Notes: generated from the sequence alone by a model not told the origin. DNA of 64,000 bases from Pseudomonadota bacterium (GCA_027488375.1 JAIYBW010000003.1:1-64000); one strand, 5' to 3'. Positions 18,493 through 27,273 are shown, counted from the first letter of the stretch. Program-made: numbers and translations.

Positions 18493-19341
18493 TCAGATAT
18501 GTTGCCAGAATGGGGACTGGCAAACTAACTGTGTAGCCGTTCTCCACATCTCAAGTTTATTTTCATTTGTCAGAGTTTCAGGGAACAACGTTCTCACTTG
18601 CGACAATGCTTCGATCTCATCAGCTTTAGGAACGTATGCTGCATGAAAAGCTTCCATTAAGCGAGTCAAATTCTGAGTATCAAAATCTGGCAATGAGTCT
18701 AAGCTGAAACCCATTTTATTAACTAAGAAAGGTGACAACTGAGATTTTGTGACAAGATGGCAAACTCGCATCACCGCAGAGAATCTAGCGGGACTGGAAA
18801 CTACTGGCTGAGTCCAATTCATTGTCGGTATTCCAATGAAAGTGAGATAGTTTTTATGAAAATGCCAGCATGATTCTTGCCAGAATTGTTGTGAAATACC
18901 TGGTTGAAGTTTGTATAAAAAAGCAGTCGAAGTTGAAAGGATTGAGTCCGGTAGTGGATCCTTAGGAACTGGAGGCCAGGCATTGACTGAGGCATAAAAA
19001 TCACAACCACCACCCATTAGACCAAATTCAAATAAGGCAGGCTTAATTTTATCATATAAAGTAACCTGGGCATGATCTGGGAACATTTGGTTTTCTGGTA
19101 TGCTAAAAAGATCCATAAATTTATTTAACATATAGTAACGATCACCGAGAATAATTTGTAATTCAATTTCCGCCTTTGGAGAATTTGCAGATTCAATGGT
19201 TGAGGTTTCTGTTGCATCACTGGAGTCGTTAGAATTATTGGCGATATCAGAAAAAATCAAATCAGTTTTGCCCTGGTTCTGGCAACTTGTTAAATAAATC
19301 AAAAAATGGAGAAGAAATATGAATTTTAATTTCATCCTCAA
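18493..19341 (-). CDS. Lipoprotein of unknown function in a DUF1501/haem operon
   Basis: The product has a lipoprotein signal with lipobox LTSC (KFIFLLHFLIYLTSCQNQG). A TTG start at 19341 overlaps the previous stop as TTGA; an ATG two codons later (19335) is the alternative. An acidic Ser/Thr-rich linker (about 30-55) leads into an alpha-rich domain with scattered Trp and Cys. I do not recognise the fold. It is the third gene of an exported operon, so it likely works with the DUF1501-like and CxxCH proteins upstream. Confidence 0.65.
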   Translation of the reverse strand: MRMKLKFIFLLHFLIYLTSCQNQGKTDLIFSDIANNSNDSSDATETSTIESANSPKAEIELQIILGDRYYMLNKFMDLFSIPENQMFPDHAQVTLYDKIKPALFEFGLMGGGCDFYASVNAWPPVPKDPLPDSILSTSTAFLYKLQPGISQQFWQESCWHFHKNYLTFIGIPTMNWTQPVVSSPARFSAVMRVCHLVTKSQLSPFLVNKMGFSLDSLPDFDTQNLTRLMEAFHAAYVPKADEIEALSQVRTLFPETLTNENKLEMWRTATQLVCQSPFWQHI

Positions 19342-21101
19342 GCAATATTCCTTTTCTCAGTTATGGTAGGAATTATTGTGTCACCCTCCACCCTCACGAG
19401 TGACATATTATTTGGTGAAGGAGATGGGATTCCAACGATCGCAGAAACTGTTGATGCTACATTCCCCGGATTAAGGGTACGGCCTCCAATAGATTCTAAT
19501 GGGGCGGCAGCTCCCCAATAACCTCGATCCACCAATGGGCCATTTCTTGACATCTCAAGACCAATATTGCCAATCACAATTGGTTGTTGCACCTTGCCTG
19601 TAAAACAAGAAAAAACTGCTCCCTTATAACCATGTCCTGTTCCCACCCCGTTAAGTAGGGTTGAGCGAGAAAACTCTGACAGCATATTAAACATGGTATT
19701 ACCAAATAGATTTTCTGATTGGAGGACACTCATTAATTCATAAAGACAAGCTGAAACGGCTTTAAAATATCTGGAGTTCATTAACAGTGGTACATTGGCA
19801 CCATCAAAATGCTGATCAAGTGTAAATTGGTAAATTTCATTCGCAATAGGAGTATGGACCCCATTATTTGAATAATGGATTTGATCTAGTTTTAAATTAG
19901 TAATGCCGCTCACAACTCCATAAACACTTTGTGAAAGTTTATTTTTGAGCATAAATTCTGCAAGAACAAAACAGTTCGCTAAATTCGGGATGTCGGCGCC
20001 CCCGTGGTTATTGTCAAAACATGTCCGCAAATCTGCTCCAGTGTAAATTGGATTTTGAGCATATGTTACTCCGGCTCCCTGGATAGACATTCTCCAATGT
20101 GGGTTGTCCTTATTTCCAGCAAGAATTCGATCATCTATGCCTGAAATTTGTAGAGCTGGCTCAGTAGAAAAAAGGGCCCTATCGATTAAAGATTGGTATT
20201 TTACAAAAAGAGTGGTGTAAAGGCTCTTGAGATCACCAAATTGGCCTTTCAAAAGTTGTTTGGCCTTCAATCTATCCTGATAGCTTGAGGGAAGATATTT
20301 ATGAAGAGCACCAGAGTTATTTGCCATCGTTTCAAAAAAATGATCAAAAATTGCGCCTGTCTGATTGGATCCTATACCCATAGGAAATCCTATGTTCGCA
20401 GCACTATCTCCAATTAAAAGACCTGGATTAGAGGTTGTTGTTGAACTCAAAACAAATGGAGCCATTGCTGAAACGAGCATGCTGGAACTTGCGCCAACGA
20501 CAGCATGGGATACACCTTTTCCAGATTTATAAAAAGGACTACTTCCTAAAAGACCAATTGAAGGGATTGGTCTAGAAGAGGCATCGGCCAGAAGTCCAGT
20601 TACATTCGGTCCTTCAATTGGAGTCAACAATCTGGCAGCATTTTGAATATGACCATCAGTTGGTTGCTCAACTCCTCTGATCACTAACATCCTTCGTGCA
20701 AGTTCAGATGAATCTACAACTGCACCATTTGGAGCTGGAAGTTTACCGCTCCAAAACCAGGGCAAATAAGTCCCGCCGATATTTATCGACTTATAAATGC
20801 CTGGAGACCCTTCATTCTGGCCATATTGAGTGATCAACATGGGATTTTTGGTATCCATCATCTCAGCACCAGGTGAAAGTGGTAAATCAAAGTTCCATCT
20901 TGCTGGTCCACCTCCCATATAGATATTGAAAATGGACATCAGGCTTTGTGGGTCAACACCTTGAGCGAGGGCCTCTGATTTCAAGATGTAATTACTTAAA
21001 ACATTTCCAAGAAAAATAGATAAAGGAGAAACAGATGCTGTCGCAGCAAGGGAACTTTGAATAAAATTTCTTCGCGACATCTTGTTTTTAGAGTTTCCCA
21101 T
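19338..21101 (-). CDS. Tat-exported DUF1501-like protein
   Basis: 587 residues with a twin-arginine signal (SRRNFIQSSLAATASVSPL, Arg-Arg at 9-10 after MGNSKNKM). After it come FNIYMGGGPARWNFD, where DUF1501 proteins have a Gly-rich motif, and near the C-terminus LSEFSRSTLLNG and GTGHGYKGAVF, which match the family's EFxRT...DHG signature. DUF1501 proteins belong to the alkaline phosphatase/sulfatase-like superfamily but mostly lack a proven activity. Tat export implies folding, possibly with a cofactor, before secretion. It lies 15 bases after the haem-protein gene and overlaps the lipoprotein gene, so the three form one operon. Confidence 0.65.
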   Translation of the reverse strand: MGNSKNKMSRRNFIQSSLAATASVSPLSIFLGNVLSNYILKSEALAQGVDPQSLMSIFNIYMGGGPARWNFDLPLSPGAEMMDTKNPMLITQYGQNEGSPGIYKSINIGGTYLPWFWSGKLPAPNGAVVDSSELARRMLVIRGVEQPTDGHIQNAARLLTPIEGPNVTGLLADASSRPIPSIGLLGSSPFYKSGKGVSHAVVGASSSMLVSAMAPFVLSSTTTSNPGLLIGDSAANIGFPMGIGSNQTGAIFDHFFETMANNSGALHKYLPSSYQDRLKAKQLLKGQFGDLKSLYTTLFVKYQSLIDRALFSTEPALQISGIDDRILAGNKDNPHWRMSIQGAGVTYAQNPIYTGADLRTCFDNNHGGADIPNLANCFVLAEFMLKNKLSQSVYGVVSGITNLKLDQIHYSNNGVHTPIANEIYQFTLDQHFDGANVPLLMNSRYFKAVSACLYELMSVLQSENLFGNTMFNMLSEFSRSTLLNGVGTGHGYKGAVFSCFTGKVQQPIVIGNIGLEMSRNGPLVDRGYWGAAAPLESIGGRTLNPGNVASTVSAIVGIPSPSPNNMSLVRVEGDTIIPTITEKRNIA

Positions 21102-21116
21102 TATATTCCTAATCCT

Positions 21117-22583
21117 TTATTCTGAAGGATAAACGAATTCATTCGATGAAATAATATCTCGTAGTAATTCTTTAAGCTTTTGAGTCTCTTTCAGTCTTAA
21201 TCCGAACTCAACAACCTTTTGTTTTTGTGACAAATGTTCTTCAGTCAATTCTATCGAATTGATATTCCCGGGGTCGGCGAGTGAGACTTCAATTCCTGTG
21301 AGTGCTCTATAATACTTCTTTGCCGTACAAACATAAAAGTCTTCTGTCTCGGCAATTGCCTGACCGAGAGAGGCTAAGTTCGAGAGCGGAGTGTTTATGA
21401 GATCACCTTTATAGTTTCGATAAAATAATTTTCCACTTGGAGATTCTTTATAAAAATTTGGATTTTTATCCTGCACAGGTAGTGGAGTTGTAGGTAGTTT
21501 GCTAGAAATTGGATCAGTTACAAATCTAATACCTCTTCTATTTTCTCTCCATAGATTATTTGTTCCAATGACAATAAAGTTTCTCGTAACGGCTGCGATA
21601 TTATCCTGACCTGCATGGCATCCCATGCATGAGAATCCTTTTCTGAAATCGATATTAGAATTTGGATTAATTTCACTTACAATATCAGAGGACCTTAGGT
21701 AGGGCGCTGATCGACATAAAAAATCGGCCAAAATATTTTTGCCCAAAGTACGATGTATCTCAATGGCCCCATCTGTAAGGTAATGAAACGTATCTATGTT
21801 GGACAATAAGTAGGCTTGAGTTCCTATGGCCCCTGCTCCATGGTGCTGCTTTAAATTCTTTCCAGCAGAGTTAAAAAGGGGGCCGAGGGAGTGATTTCCT
21901 GCACCAACAATAACTGGTGACTCATCTTTGATAAGGCCAATAAGCTCTCCTGTTTCAACTAATAATGGATTAAAATTAGTTGGAGGAACTGGATTATTAA
22001 GATCAGTAGGAAAAAATCCCTGCCAAAAACTTAATAAATAATTCCCATAGCCTTTATCATGAGAATACTTTTTAGGTGTAATTGAATAGCGTCTTTCAAC
22101 CGTACCTGATCTTTTTGCCAAAAGTGCGTAATCAAGAGAAACAACATCACTAAAGTTAGAAGTCGGGTGAAAGATAGAGCGTGTAAAAAAATGAGCGGCT
22201 CCCATACTATCAATGACATCAGAAGTGTTATCATTTGCATCTGTTGTAAAAAGGGCCGTAATATTATCATTTGTAAAAAATGTTAAGCTCATATCTGAAA
22301 AAGATCTTAAGATACGCTTACTTTCTTCATCACTTGAATTGATCAACATTCCAGATTCATCTAAATTTGCTTTAGAAATAAGCTCCATACAAGCAGTGAC
22401 ACCAGTTTTGGTCCCTTGAGAAACAGAGATCCACAGTGGATGATTTTCTGGAATTGGTTTACGAACGAAAAGGGCATAGCATTTATGTAAACGCTTTTTT
22501 TCTGTGACCACATCAGCAAGGGCCACCTGTGCGAGAAAAATAATGAAGAAAAATTTAACCAATTTAACCCCTGTTATAAACAT
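21117..22583 (-). CDS. Exported protein with a single CxxCH haem-binding site
   Basis: 488 residues with a signal peptide (KLVKFFFIIFLAQVALA). One c-type haem motif, CMGCH, sits near residue 320 in GFSCMGCHAGQDN. Four other Cys lie nearby or toward the ends. In Planctomycetes and Myxococcota, cytochrome-like Cys-rich proteins are often encoded beside Tat-exported DUF1501/DUF1552 proteins, and the same pairing is seen here. A periplasmic redox role with its downstream partner is inferred; no further domain is recognised. First gene of a three-gene leftward operon. Confidence 0.65.
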   Translation of the reverse strand: MFITGVKLVKFFFIIFLAQVALADVVTEKKRLHKCYALFVRKPIPENHPLWISVSQGTKTGVTACMELISKANLDESGMLINSSDEESKRILRSFSDMSLTFFTNDNITALFTTDANDNTSDVIDSMGAAHFFTRSIFHPTSNFSDVVSLDYALLAKRSGTVERRYSITPKKYSHDKGYGNYLLSFWQGFFPTDLNNPVPPTNFNPLLVETGELIGLIKDESPVIVGAGNHSLGPLFNSAGKNLKQHHGAGAIGTQAYLLSNIDTFHYLTDGAIEIHRTLGKNILADFLCRSAPYLRSSDIVSEINPNSNIDFRKGFSCMGCHAGQDNIAAVTRNFIVIGTNNLWRENRRGIRFVTDPISSKLPTTPLPVQDKNPNFYKESPSGKLFYRNYKGDLINTPLSNLASLGQAIAETEDFYVCTAKKYYRALTGIEVSLADPGNINSIELTEEHLSQKQKVVEFGLRLKETQKLKELLRDIISSNEFVYPSE

Positions 22584-22745
22584 GGACTAGGTTTTGAACT
22601 TACTACTTTTACTCATCGTAAACGGAAAACGTTTTAATTAGTTAATAATTAAGGGAACGGTAAATAAACCTGAATGGGGAATGTGAAATCAGAAGCTTAG
22701 GTCTCAGGGCTGACTAGCTCTCTCGTTGCTTGATGACCAATAAAG

Positions 22746-22790
22746 TTAGCAGTCCTTGGCTTCCTGTACCAAGGTTGTGTTGAAGGCTAA
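22746..22790. other. Nested inverted repeats in a 241-base gap
   Basis: TTAGC (22746-22750) and GCTAA (22786-22790) enclose CCTTGG (22754-22759) and CCAAGG (22769-22774). The octamer GACTAGCT occurs at 22712-22719 and again at 22791-22798. The structure could be the 3' end of the protease transcript, although it has no T-run, or a small RNA. I saw no coding frame in this gap. Confidence 0.3.
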
Positions 22791-22824
22791 GACTAGCTTA
22801 AGAGGGTGAATGAGTGGATAGTGT

Positions 22825-23601
22825 TTAATTCTTAATCCATCCCTGAACGACACTCAATGATTCCTCACTGAAAAAGTGCGCCGTATTTCTAACGAATACG
22901 CCCTTGGAGTTGGTGGAGCCTGAGCTATGAACCGCAATTATTTTGCTACCGACTCTGATCGCTGAACCTGACATCCCTGGCATGGTATCTAAGGAGTGGG
23001 TGCCGGCATTTCCTCTAAATTTAATTTTGCTGCGTCCACTTGATTCCCACATTGTTCCTTTTAATTTATCGGCCGGATAACCAGTTACTGTGAGTGAAGT
23101 GAATCTTAAATGAAACTTCCGATTGGCCACTTCCATTTTTAAAATATCAACAGGTAAGTTCTCATCAAAGATCACCATGGCCAGATCATTGTGTTCTATT
23201 TTTGCTTTCAGGTAAGCTGGATAAATTTTTATCTTGGATGACATAAATTTACCAAATGGTAACTTGCCCGACTTCGGATCACCTAAAAGCCCTGGGTAGA
23301 AGGTGACTTTATCTGGATAGTGATTTTTATAATTTAAGCAATGAGCAGCTGTTAAAACATGTCGAGGACCGACAACTGTACCAGAACAACTGAAACTTAA
23401 GTTTCCATAACGAATGGAGAGTGCGCCGATGGATTGATGAACTGGAGCTTGAGTTGATTCTGTTATTTGGATGCGTTCATCTTTCCCTATCACGCCCGTA
23501 TCATTATCAATATTCGCCCTAGTTATTGCTGGTGAGATAAGTATCAGGCCTAGTAAAAAGCCATATAGGGATTGAGAGCTAAAGTCTTTTATCTTTCTCA
23601 T
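22825..23601 (-). CDS. Secreted trypsin-like serine protease (S1 family)
   Basis: 258 residues. An N-terminal hydrophobic segment (about 12-28) suits export. The catalytic triad is visible: His87 in LTAAHC, Asp139 in HNDLAMV and Ser211 in GMSGSAI. A Cys72/Cys88 pair could form the disulfide that brackets the histidine. GxSGSA instead of GDSGGP points to the V8/glutamyl-endopeptidase branch. It starts one base after the stop of the ADP-ribosyltransferase gene, so the two are co-transcribed and probably co-translated. Both are exported, making a linked effector pair plausible. Confidence 0.88.
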   Translation of the reverse strand: MRKIKDFSSQSLYGFLLGLILISPAITRANIDNDTGVIGKDERIQITESTQAPVHQSIGALSIRYGNLSFSCSGTVVGPRHVLTAAHCLNYKNHYPDKVTFYPGLLGDPKSGKLPFGKFMSSKIKIYPAYLKAKIEHNDLAMVIFDENLPVDILKMEVANRKFHLRFTSLTVTGYPADKLKGTMWESSGRSKIKFRGNAGTHSLDTMPGMSGSAIRVGSKIIAVHSSGSTNSKGVFVRNTAHFFSEESLSVVQGWIKN

Positions 23602-23602
23602 T

Positions 23603-24307
23603 TTAATTGGCCTTAGAAAGTGTTTGCCACCAATTTGTTACCTCTTTATTCGTGACACTTTCTTCACATGACTTAGAGCAAATTTGAACGAGATAAAGAT
23701 CATAATCTTTAGAGGGGGATCTTTTCATAATTTTAAACTTTTGCCCATGCTTCAAAAGAACTTCATCCTCTCCCTGATCAATAAGGAGACCTTTTACTTT
23801 TTGATGAGCAAAATACAAAGCGAACAATGCTTTCGTTTTACTCATGTGTCTGTCTGAACTTAAACCCTTCGCAAAATATTCAGCTACTGAAAAAGTTGTT
23901 GTGGTTGAAACGTAAGCCTTATCATCAAATTCCTCTCCAATAGAAAAGGGGCGGTCTTGGCGCCATTTCAAAGTCAAACCGCGATAAAGGAAGATGTTAG
24001 AAGGAAGCGTGGGAGATTTTGAGATAATATGATCAATATCCCTAACATTTTGGGCCGCAAGCTCAGGACTTGTCCCTTCATACTCATAGTTATCAGGACC
24101 CATACGTAAAAAATTATTAATTTCTGAATAAAAACTTTCGTATTTGTCGATATAACTTTCGATGCTCATCACTTGATCAGGTGTTGAGTTAAAGTAGTCC
24201 TGTTGCTTATCATAGCCAAGGTTGTGATAGAGTTGTTTGAATTCGTAGGTCTTACTAAAAGCAAGAGCCGAGGAGAGCGCCAGGATGAGGATGAGTAGTT
24301 TTATCAT
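23603..24307 (-). CDS. Secreted ADP-ribosyltransferase-like toxin (R-S-E class)
   Basis: 234 residues with a signal peptide (about 1-18, MIKLLILILALSSALAFS). The three ART motifs appear in order: Arg109 in FLYRGL; Ser134 in YVSTTTTFSVAEYFA (the STS motif, with the usual following helix); and the catalytic pair Glu180-x-Glu182 in GEDEVLLKHGQKFKI, the normal ExE context. Such enzymes move ADP-ribose from NAD to a target, and ExE favours arginine. The fold is that of exoenzyme/mono-ART toxins. Export plus direct coupling to a secreted protease implies action outside the cytoplasm or on another cell. No immunity gene is evident; export may remove the need for one. Confidence 0.78.
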   Translation of the reverse strand: MIKLLILILALSSALAFSKTYEFKQLYHNLGYDKQQDYFNSTPDQVMSIESYIDKYESFYSEINNFLRMGPDNYEYEGTSPELAAQNVRDIDHIISKSPTLPSNIFLYRGLTLKWRQDRPFSIGEEFDDKAYVSTTTTFSVAEYFAKGLSSDRHMSKTKALFALYFAHQKVKGLLIDQGEDEVLLKHGQKFKIMKRSPSKDYDLYLVQICSKSCEESVTNKEVTNWWQTLSKAN

Positions 24308-24399
24308 GCCTGGATTATAGCGATTTTAATGACTGAGACAGGGGCATTTGTAAAAATCCCCTCGTCTTCAAGTGATGTGTCTAAAAAACTGACATATTT

Positions 24400-25074
24400 T
24401 TAAGAGTTCTCTCCGCTAAGTTCATGAAGCTTATCCTGATTGAGGATATAGAATGTCCGATTTTCTTCTCTGATATAGCCTAAGTCTTTAAATTCAGTCA
24501 GGCATCTGATGACGGTTTCATGGGCGCTTCCGAGATAACCAGCAAGCTCCTCACGGGAAAGTTGGGGGGAGGGGGACATGCGCACAAGATAGCTGGCAAG
24601 GCGACTTTTCAGGTTTTTTAAAATCAGTTCATTCCCTCTTCTATTGGCGGCAATCAGGTCTTTTTCTAAAAACTTAAAAAGATTAGAATTTATAGACTCA
24701 TTCTTCCTGACGAGCTCTTTGATTTGTGATTTTTCAATAAAGCAAGATTTAACTGTGCCTAAAGCCTTCGCACTTAATTGATAATCTTTTGCATGGAACA
24801 GACTACTGATATCAATTAGATCCCCTGGCATCGCAATTTTAGTGATAATTTCGCGTCCATCATCACCTTGAGTGAAAAGTTTTACACTACCTAGTTCGAT
24901 ACAATACAAACCAAATGAAGGAGAGCCTTGGTGAAAAAGAATATCTCCTTTCTTGAAAATTTGATGATTCTTTAAATTTTTAATCTCATCAAGAAGTTCT
25001 TCTCCGAGATCTTCAAAAAGGCTTCGACATTGTGCCGGACATTCAGTGCAATTCATTTTAGTCGGATTGATCAT
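24400..25074 (-). CDS. Crp/Fnr-family transcription regulator, possibly redox sensing
   Basis: 224 residues. A cyclic-nucleotide-binding fold (about 25-140: KGDILFHQGSPSFGLYCIELGSVKLF, GDLIDI) is followed by a winged helix (about 165-215) with the recognition helix in SAHETVIRCLTEF. The N-terminus carries Cys9, Cys12 and Cys16 (NCTECPAQC), and a further Cys lies near residue 110, a layout reminiscent of FNR iron-sulfur ligation, though with CxxCxxxC spacing. It is transcribed away from the erythromycin-esterase-like gene across a 194-base gap holding an FNR-like half-perfect site. Confidence 0.88.
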   Translation of the reverse strand: MINPTKMNCTECPAQCRSLFEDLGEELLDEIKNLKNHQIFKKGDILFHQGSPSFGLYCIELGSVKLFTQGDDGREIITKIAMPGDLIDISSLFHAKDYQLSAKALGTVKSCFIEKSQIKELVRKNESINSNLFKFLEKDLIAANRRGNELILKNLKSRLASYLVRMSPSPQLSREELAGYLGSAHETVIRCLTEFKDLGYIREENRTFYILNQDKLHELSGENS

Positions 25075-25173
25075 GCAAACTCCTTTAGCCTTCTTTATAA
25101 GTTCTAAATCTGAAGAGGCATAGTAGATGACGAATATTTAAAGGATTAATTAAGGTAAAAGATGGCCAATGAA

Positions 25174-25187
25174 TTGAGATACATCAT
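25174..25187. promoter_or_regulatory. FNR-like binding site
   Basis: TTGAGATACATCAT matches the TTGA-N6-TCAA core of Crp/Fnr sites except for the last base. It lies 95 bases before the esterase-like gene and about 100 before the divergent regulator gene. Confidence 0.35.
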
Positions 25188-25268
25188 TTAATTTCTAGTT
25201 TCACTTTGACATCCTTCCTTTGACTTTAGGCAGGACCAGAGCGTTAGAGCAATAAAAATGGAGGCATT

Positions 25269-26585
25269 ATGAATATGATACAAAACGATTATTTGCAGGC
25301 ACTAGAGAAATCAACAAAAGCCTTCAATGATGAGACAGATTTAGCACCTCTTATTGATTTTGTAGGGGATAAAAGAGTTGTGATGATTGGCGAGTCTACG
25401 CATGGAACAGTTGAGTTTTATAAATGGAGGAATGCAATCACTCAAACGCTTATCAGTCAGTACGGTTTTAACTTCGTTGCAATAGAAGGGGACTGGCCTG
25501 CAACAGAAAAAATAAATCAGTTTGTAAAAAATAAGACCTACGAAGATGCGAATCAAGCGCTTGGGCACTATGATCGCTGGCCAACGTGGATGTGGGCGAA
25601 CACTGAAGTTGCTGAATTTGTCGAATGGCTAAAGAGTTATAATCAAAATTTTAAAAAGAATACTGGGATTCATGGGCTTGATGTTTATTCTTTATTTGAT
25701 TCAATGGATCAGGTGATAAAAATAATGAAAAAAATTGATCCGGCCTCTGTGGAGCAGGCAGAAAAATATTTTTCCTGTTTGAATCAATTTAGTCGAGACG
25801 AAATGACATATGCCCGTTCACTTTTTAAGGCTCCCGAAGGATGTAAAAATGAAATCCTTAAAGTCTTAGAGGACCTTTTAAGTGGGAGGTTGGAGGCCAA
25901 ATGTGATTCTCCAGATGTTTATCTGGATCTCATTCAGAACGCAAAACTTCTCAGACACTCTGAGGATTATTATCGCGCTATGATCTTTGGTGAGGAAAAT
26001 TCTTGGAATGTTCGAGATGAGCATATGCTCGACACTTTAGAATCATTACTTCACCATTATGGGAATCAAAGTAAGGCTGTTGTTTGGGCGCATAATTCTC
26101 ATATTGGTGATTACAAGGCGACTGAAATGGTTAACCAGGGAGATGTTTCCCTAGGAGGACTTGCAAGAGAAGTCCTTGGGGAAAATAAAGTCGCATTGAT
26201 TGGTATGGGAACAAATTCTGGAGCTGTTCTAGCAGCCGATGCATGGGATGGGCCCGCAGAGATTAAGATGATACCTCATGGGCGCTCTGAAAGTATTGAA
26301 AATCTATTTCATGAGTTAGGCAAAAAAATGAATGGGCGTCAGTTGTTTTCAATTTTCAATCATGCTGCAAAAAATGGCCCCTTATCAAAACCGATTCCTC
26401 ATCGTGCGATTGGTGTTGTTTACCAACCTGAATCTGAAAGTCGAAGAAATTATGTTCAAAGTGTCATACCTGAACGTTATGATGCTTTCGTGTTTATTGA
26501 TGAAACAAATCCCATTGTACCTATCGGCAGTCATTTTAATCATTTGAAGTTTCCTGAAACTTATCCATTTGGGACAAGAATTTAA
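25269..26585 (+). CDS. Erythromycin-esterase-like hydrolase
   Basis: 438 residues of the Ere-like family (PF05139). Key residues are present: Glu42 and His45 in IGESTHGT, Glu73 in AIEGDWPA, and the late histidines in VVWAHNSHIGD. Characterised Ere enzymes open macrolide lactones, but most family members have unknown substrates. The setting here (Crp/Fnr regulator, BON protein, Cys-rich zinc protein) suggests stress rather than resistance. GGAGG precedes ATG 25269. The BON gene follows by 14 bases, so the two form an operon. Confidence 0.85.
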   Translation: MNMIQNDYLQALEKSTKAFNDETDLAPLIDFVGDKRVVMIGESTHGTVEFYKWRNAITQTLISQYGFNFVAIEGDWPATEKINQFVKNKTYEDANQALGHYDRWPTWMWANTEVAEFVEWLKSYNQNFKKNTGIHGLDVYSLFDSMDQVIKIMKKIDPASVEQAEKYFSCLNQFSRDEMTYARSLFKAPEGCKNEILKVLEDLLSGRLEAKCDSPDVYLDLIQNAKLLRHSEDYYRAMIFGEENSWNVRDEHMLDTLESLLHHYGNQSKAVVWAHNSHIGDYKATEMVNQGDVSLGGLAREVLGENKVALIGMGTNSGAVLAADAWDGPAEIKMIPHGRSESIENLFHELGKKMNGRQLFSIFNHAAKNGPLSKPIPHRAIGVVYQPESESRRNYVQSVIPERYDAFVFIDETNPIVPIGSHFNHLKFPETYPFGTRI

Positions 26586-26599
26586 AAAGAGGGGGGGCG

Positions 26600-26941
26600 A
26601 TGAGCAGTCATCAATATTATGAAATTTCTGGAGTTGAGTTTGAAAAAGACAAAGAACTCAGTTTTGTCGGTCTCGGACCAAAAAACTATGATCCTAATAA
26701 AAGATTATGGGAGGAAGTTTGTTTAAACCTCACTTTCCATCCTGAAATTGATGCCTCTCAAATAGAGGTCTTTGTGCATGATAAGGTTGCGACACTTAAA
26801 GGTTGGGTTCCAACAAGACGGATGAAAAAAATGGCTTATCGTTGTGCTAGTCACATAGAGGGACTTAAAAAAGTGATCAACGAAATAAATGTCCCTCCAT
26901 ATTATATGGATTTTATTAGTGATGAATATGATACGTATTAA
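26600..26941 (+). CDS. BON-domain protein
   Basis: 113 residues with no signal peptide. One BON domain (about 38-100) is visible in IEVFVHDKVATLKGWVPTRRMKKMA and ASHIEGLKKVINEINV. BON domains bind phospholipid or membranes and occur in stress proteins such as OsmY. A G-rich ribosome site (GAGGGGGGG) lies upstream. Second gene after the esterase-like enzyme; a second, shorter BON gene lies at 54524. Confidence 0.85.
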   Translation: MSSHQYYEISGVEFEKDKELSFVGLGPKNYDPNKRLWEEVCLNLTFHPEIDASQIEVFVHDKVATLKGWVPTRRMKKMAYRCASHIEGLKKVINEINVPPYYMDFISDEYDTY

Positions 26942-26951
26942 TTTTAAAATG

Positions 26952-26978
26952 TGTACCGCTCTCTATGAGAGTGGTACA
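26952..26978 (-). terminator. Strong hairpin at the end of the Cys-rich gene
   Basis: A 12-base stem (TGTACCGCTCTC / GAGAGTGGTACA, one G-U pair) with a 3-base loop. On the minus strand it is followed by CATTTTAAAATT. It overlaps the last codons of the Cys-rich gene and starts 10 bases after the BON stop, so it may stop transcription in both directions. Confidence 0.55.
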
Positions 26979-27205
26979 TGATCTATGAGTTCCGTGATGC
27001 CCATTTTTCGTGCACAACCTGCACAACAAAAGAATTGTGACCCTTTTTCTAGGCCATGCCCCATAATTCTTGTACCACAGCTCTCGCAAATGGGAGCAAG
27101 TTTTTGAATAGCGCATTCAAATGAATCAAATGTATGAGTTGCTCCATTCATGATAATTTTAAAGACTTTTGCATAACTGTTTCCGCAATTTTCACAACGT
27201 TCCAT
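26963..27205 (-). CDS. Cys-rich zinc-binding (metallothionein/TRASH-like) small protein
   Basis: 80 residues with eight Cys: CENC near the N-terminus, one in FDSFECA, CESC in the middle and CCAGC near the C-terminus. MERCENCGN, THTFDSFECAI and SQFFCCAGCARKMG recall TRASH-type metal-binding proteins and short bacterial proteins annotated as metallothionein-like. AGGAGG precedes the start at 27205. It is transcribed toward the BON gene, from a 68-base divergent region shared with the gene at 27274. A role in metal buffering or sensing is inferred. Confidence 0.7.
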   Translation of the reverse strand: MERCENCGNSYAKVFKIIMNGATHTFDSFECAIQKLAPICESCGTRIMGHGLEKGSQFFCCAGCARKMGITELIDHVPLS

Positions 27206-27273
27206 TTTTATCCTCCTAGTTGGCCATGAGGAATATTGTGCAAATGAAGTACCATTAAAAAAAGGAGTCTCTC

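Noticed and set aside
25269-26585. Macrolide resistance gene
   Set aside because: The family is broad, substrates are mostly unknown, and the context is a stress operon; no transfer signs are seen.
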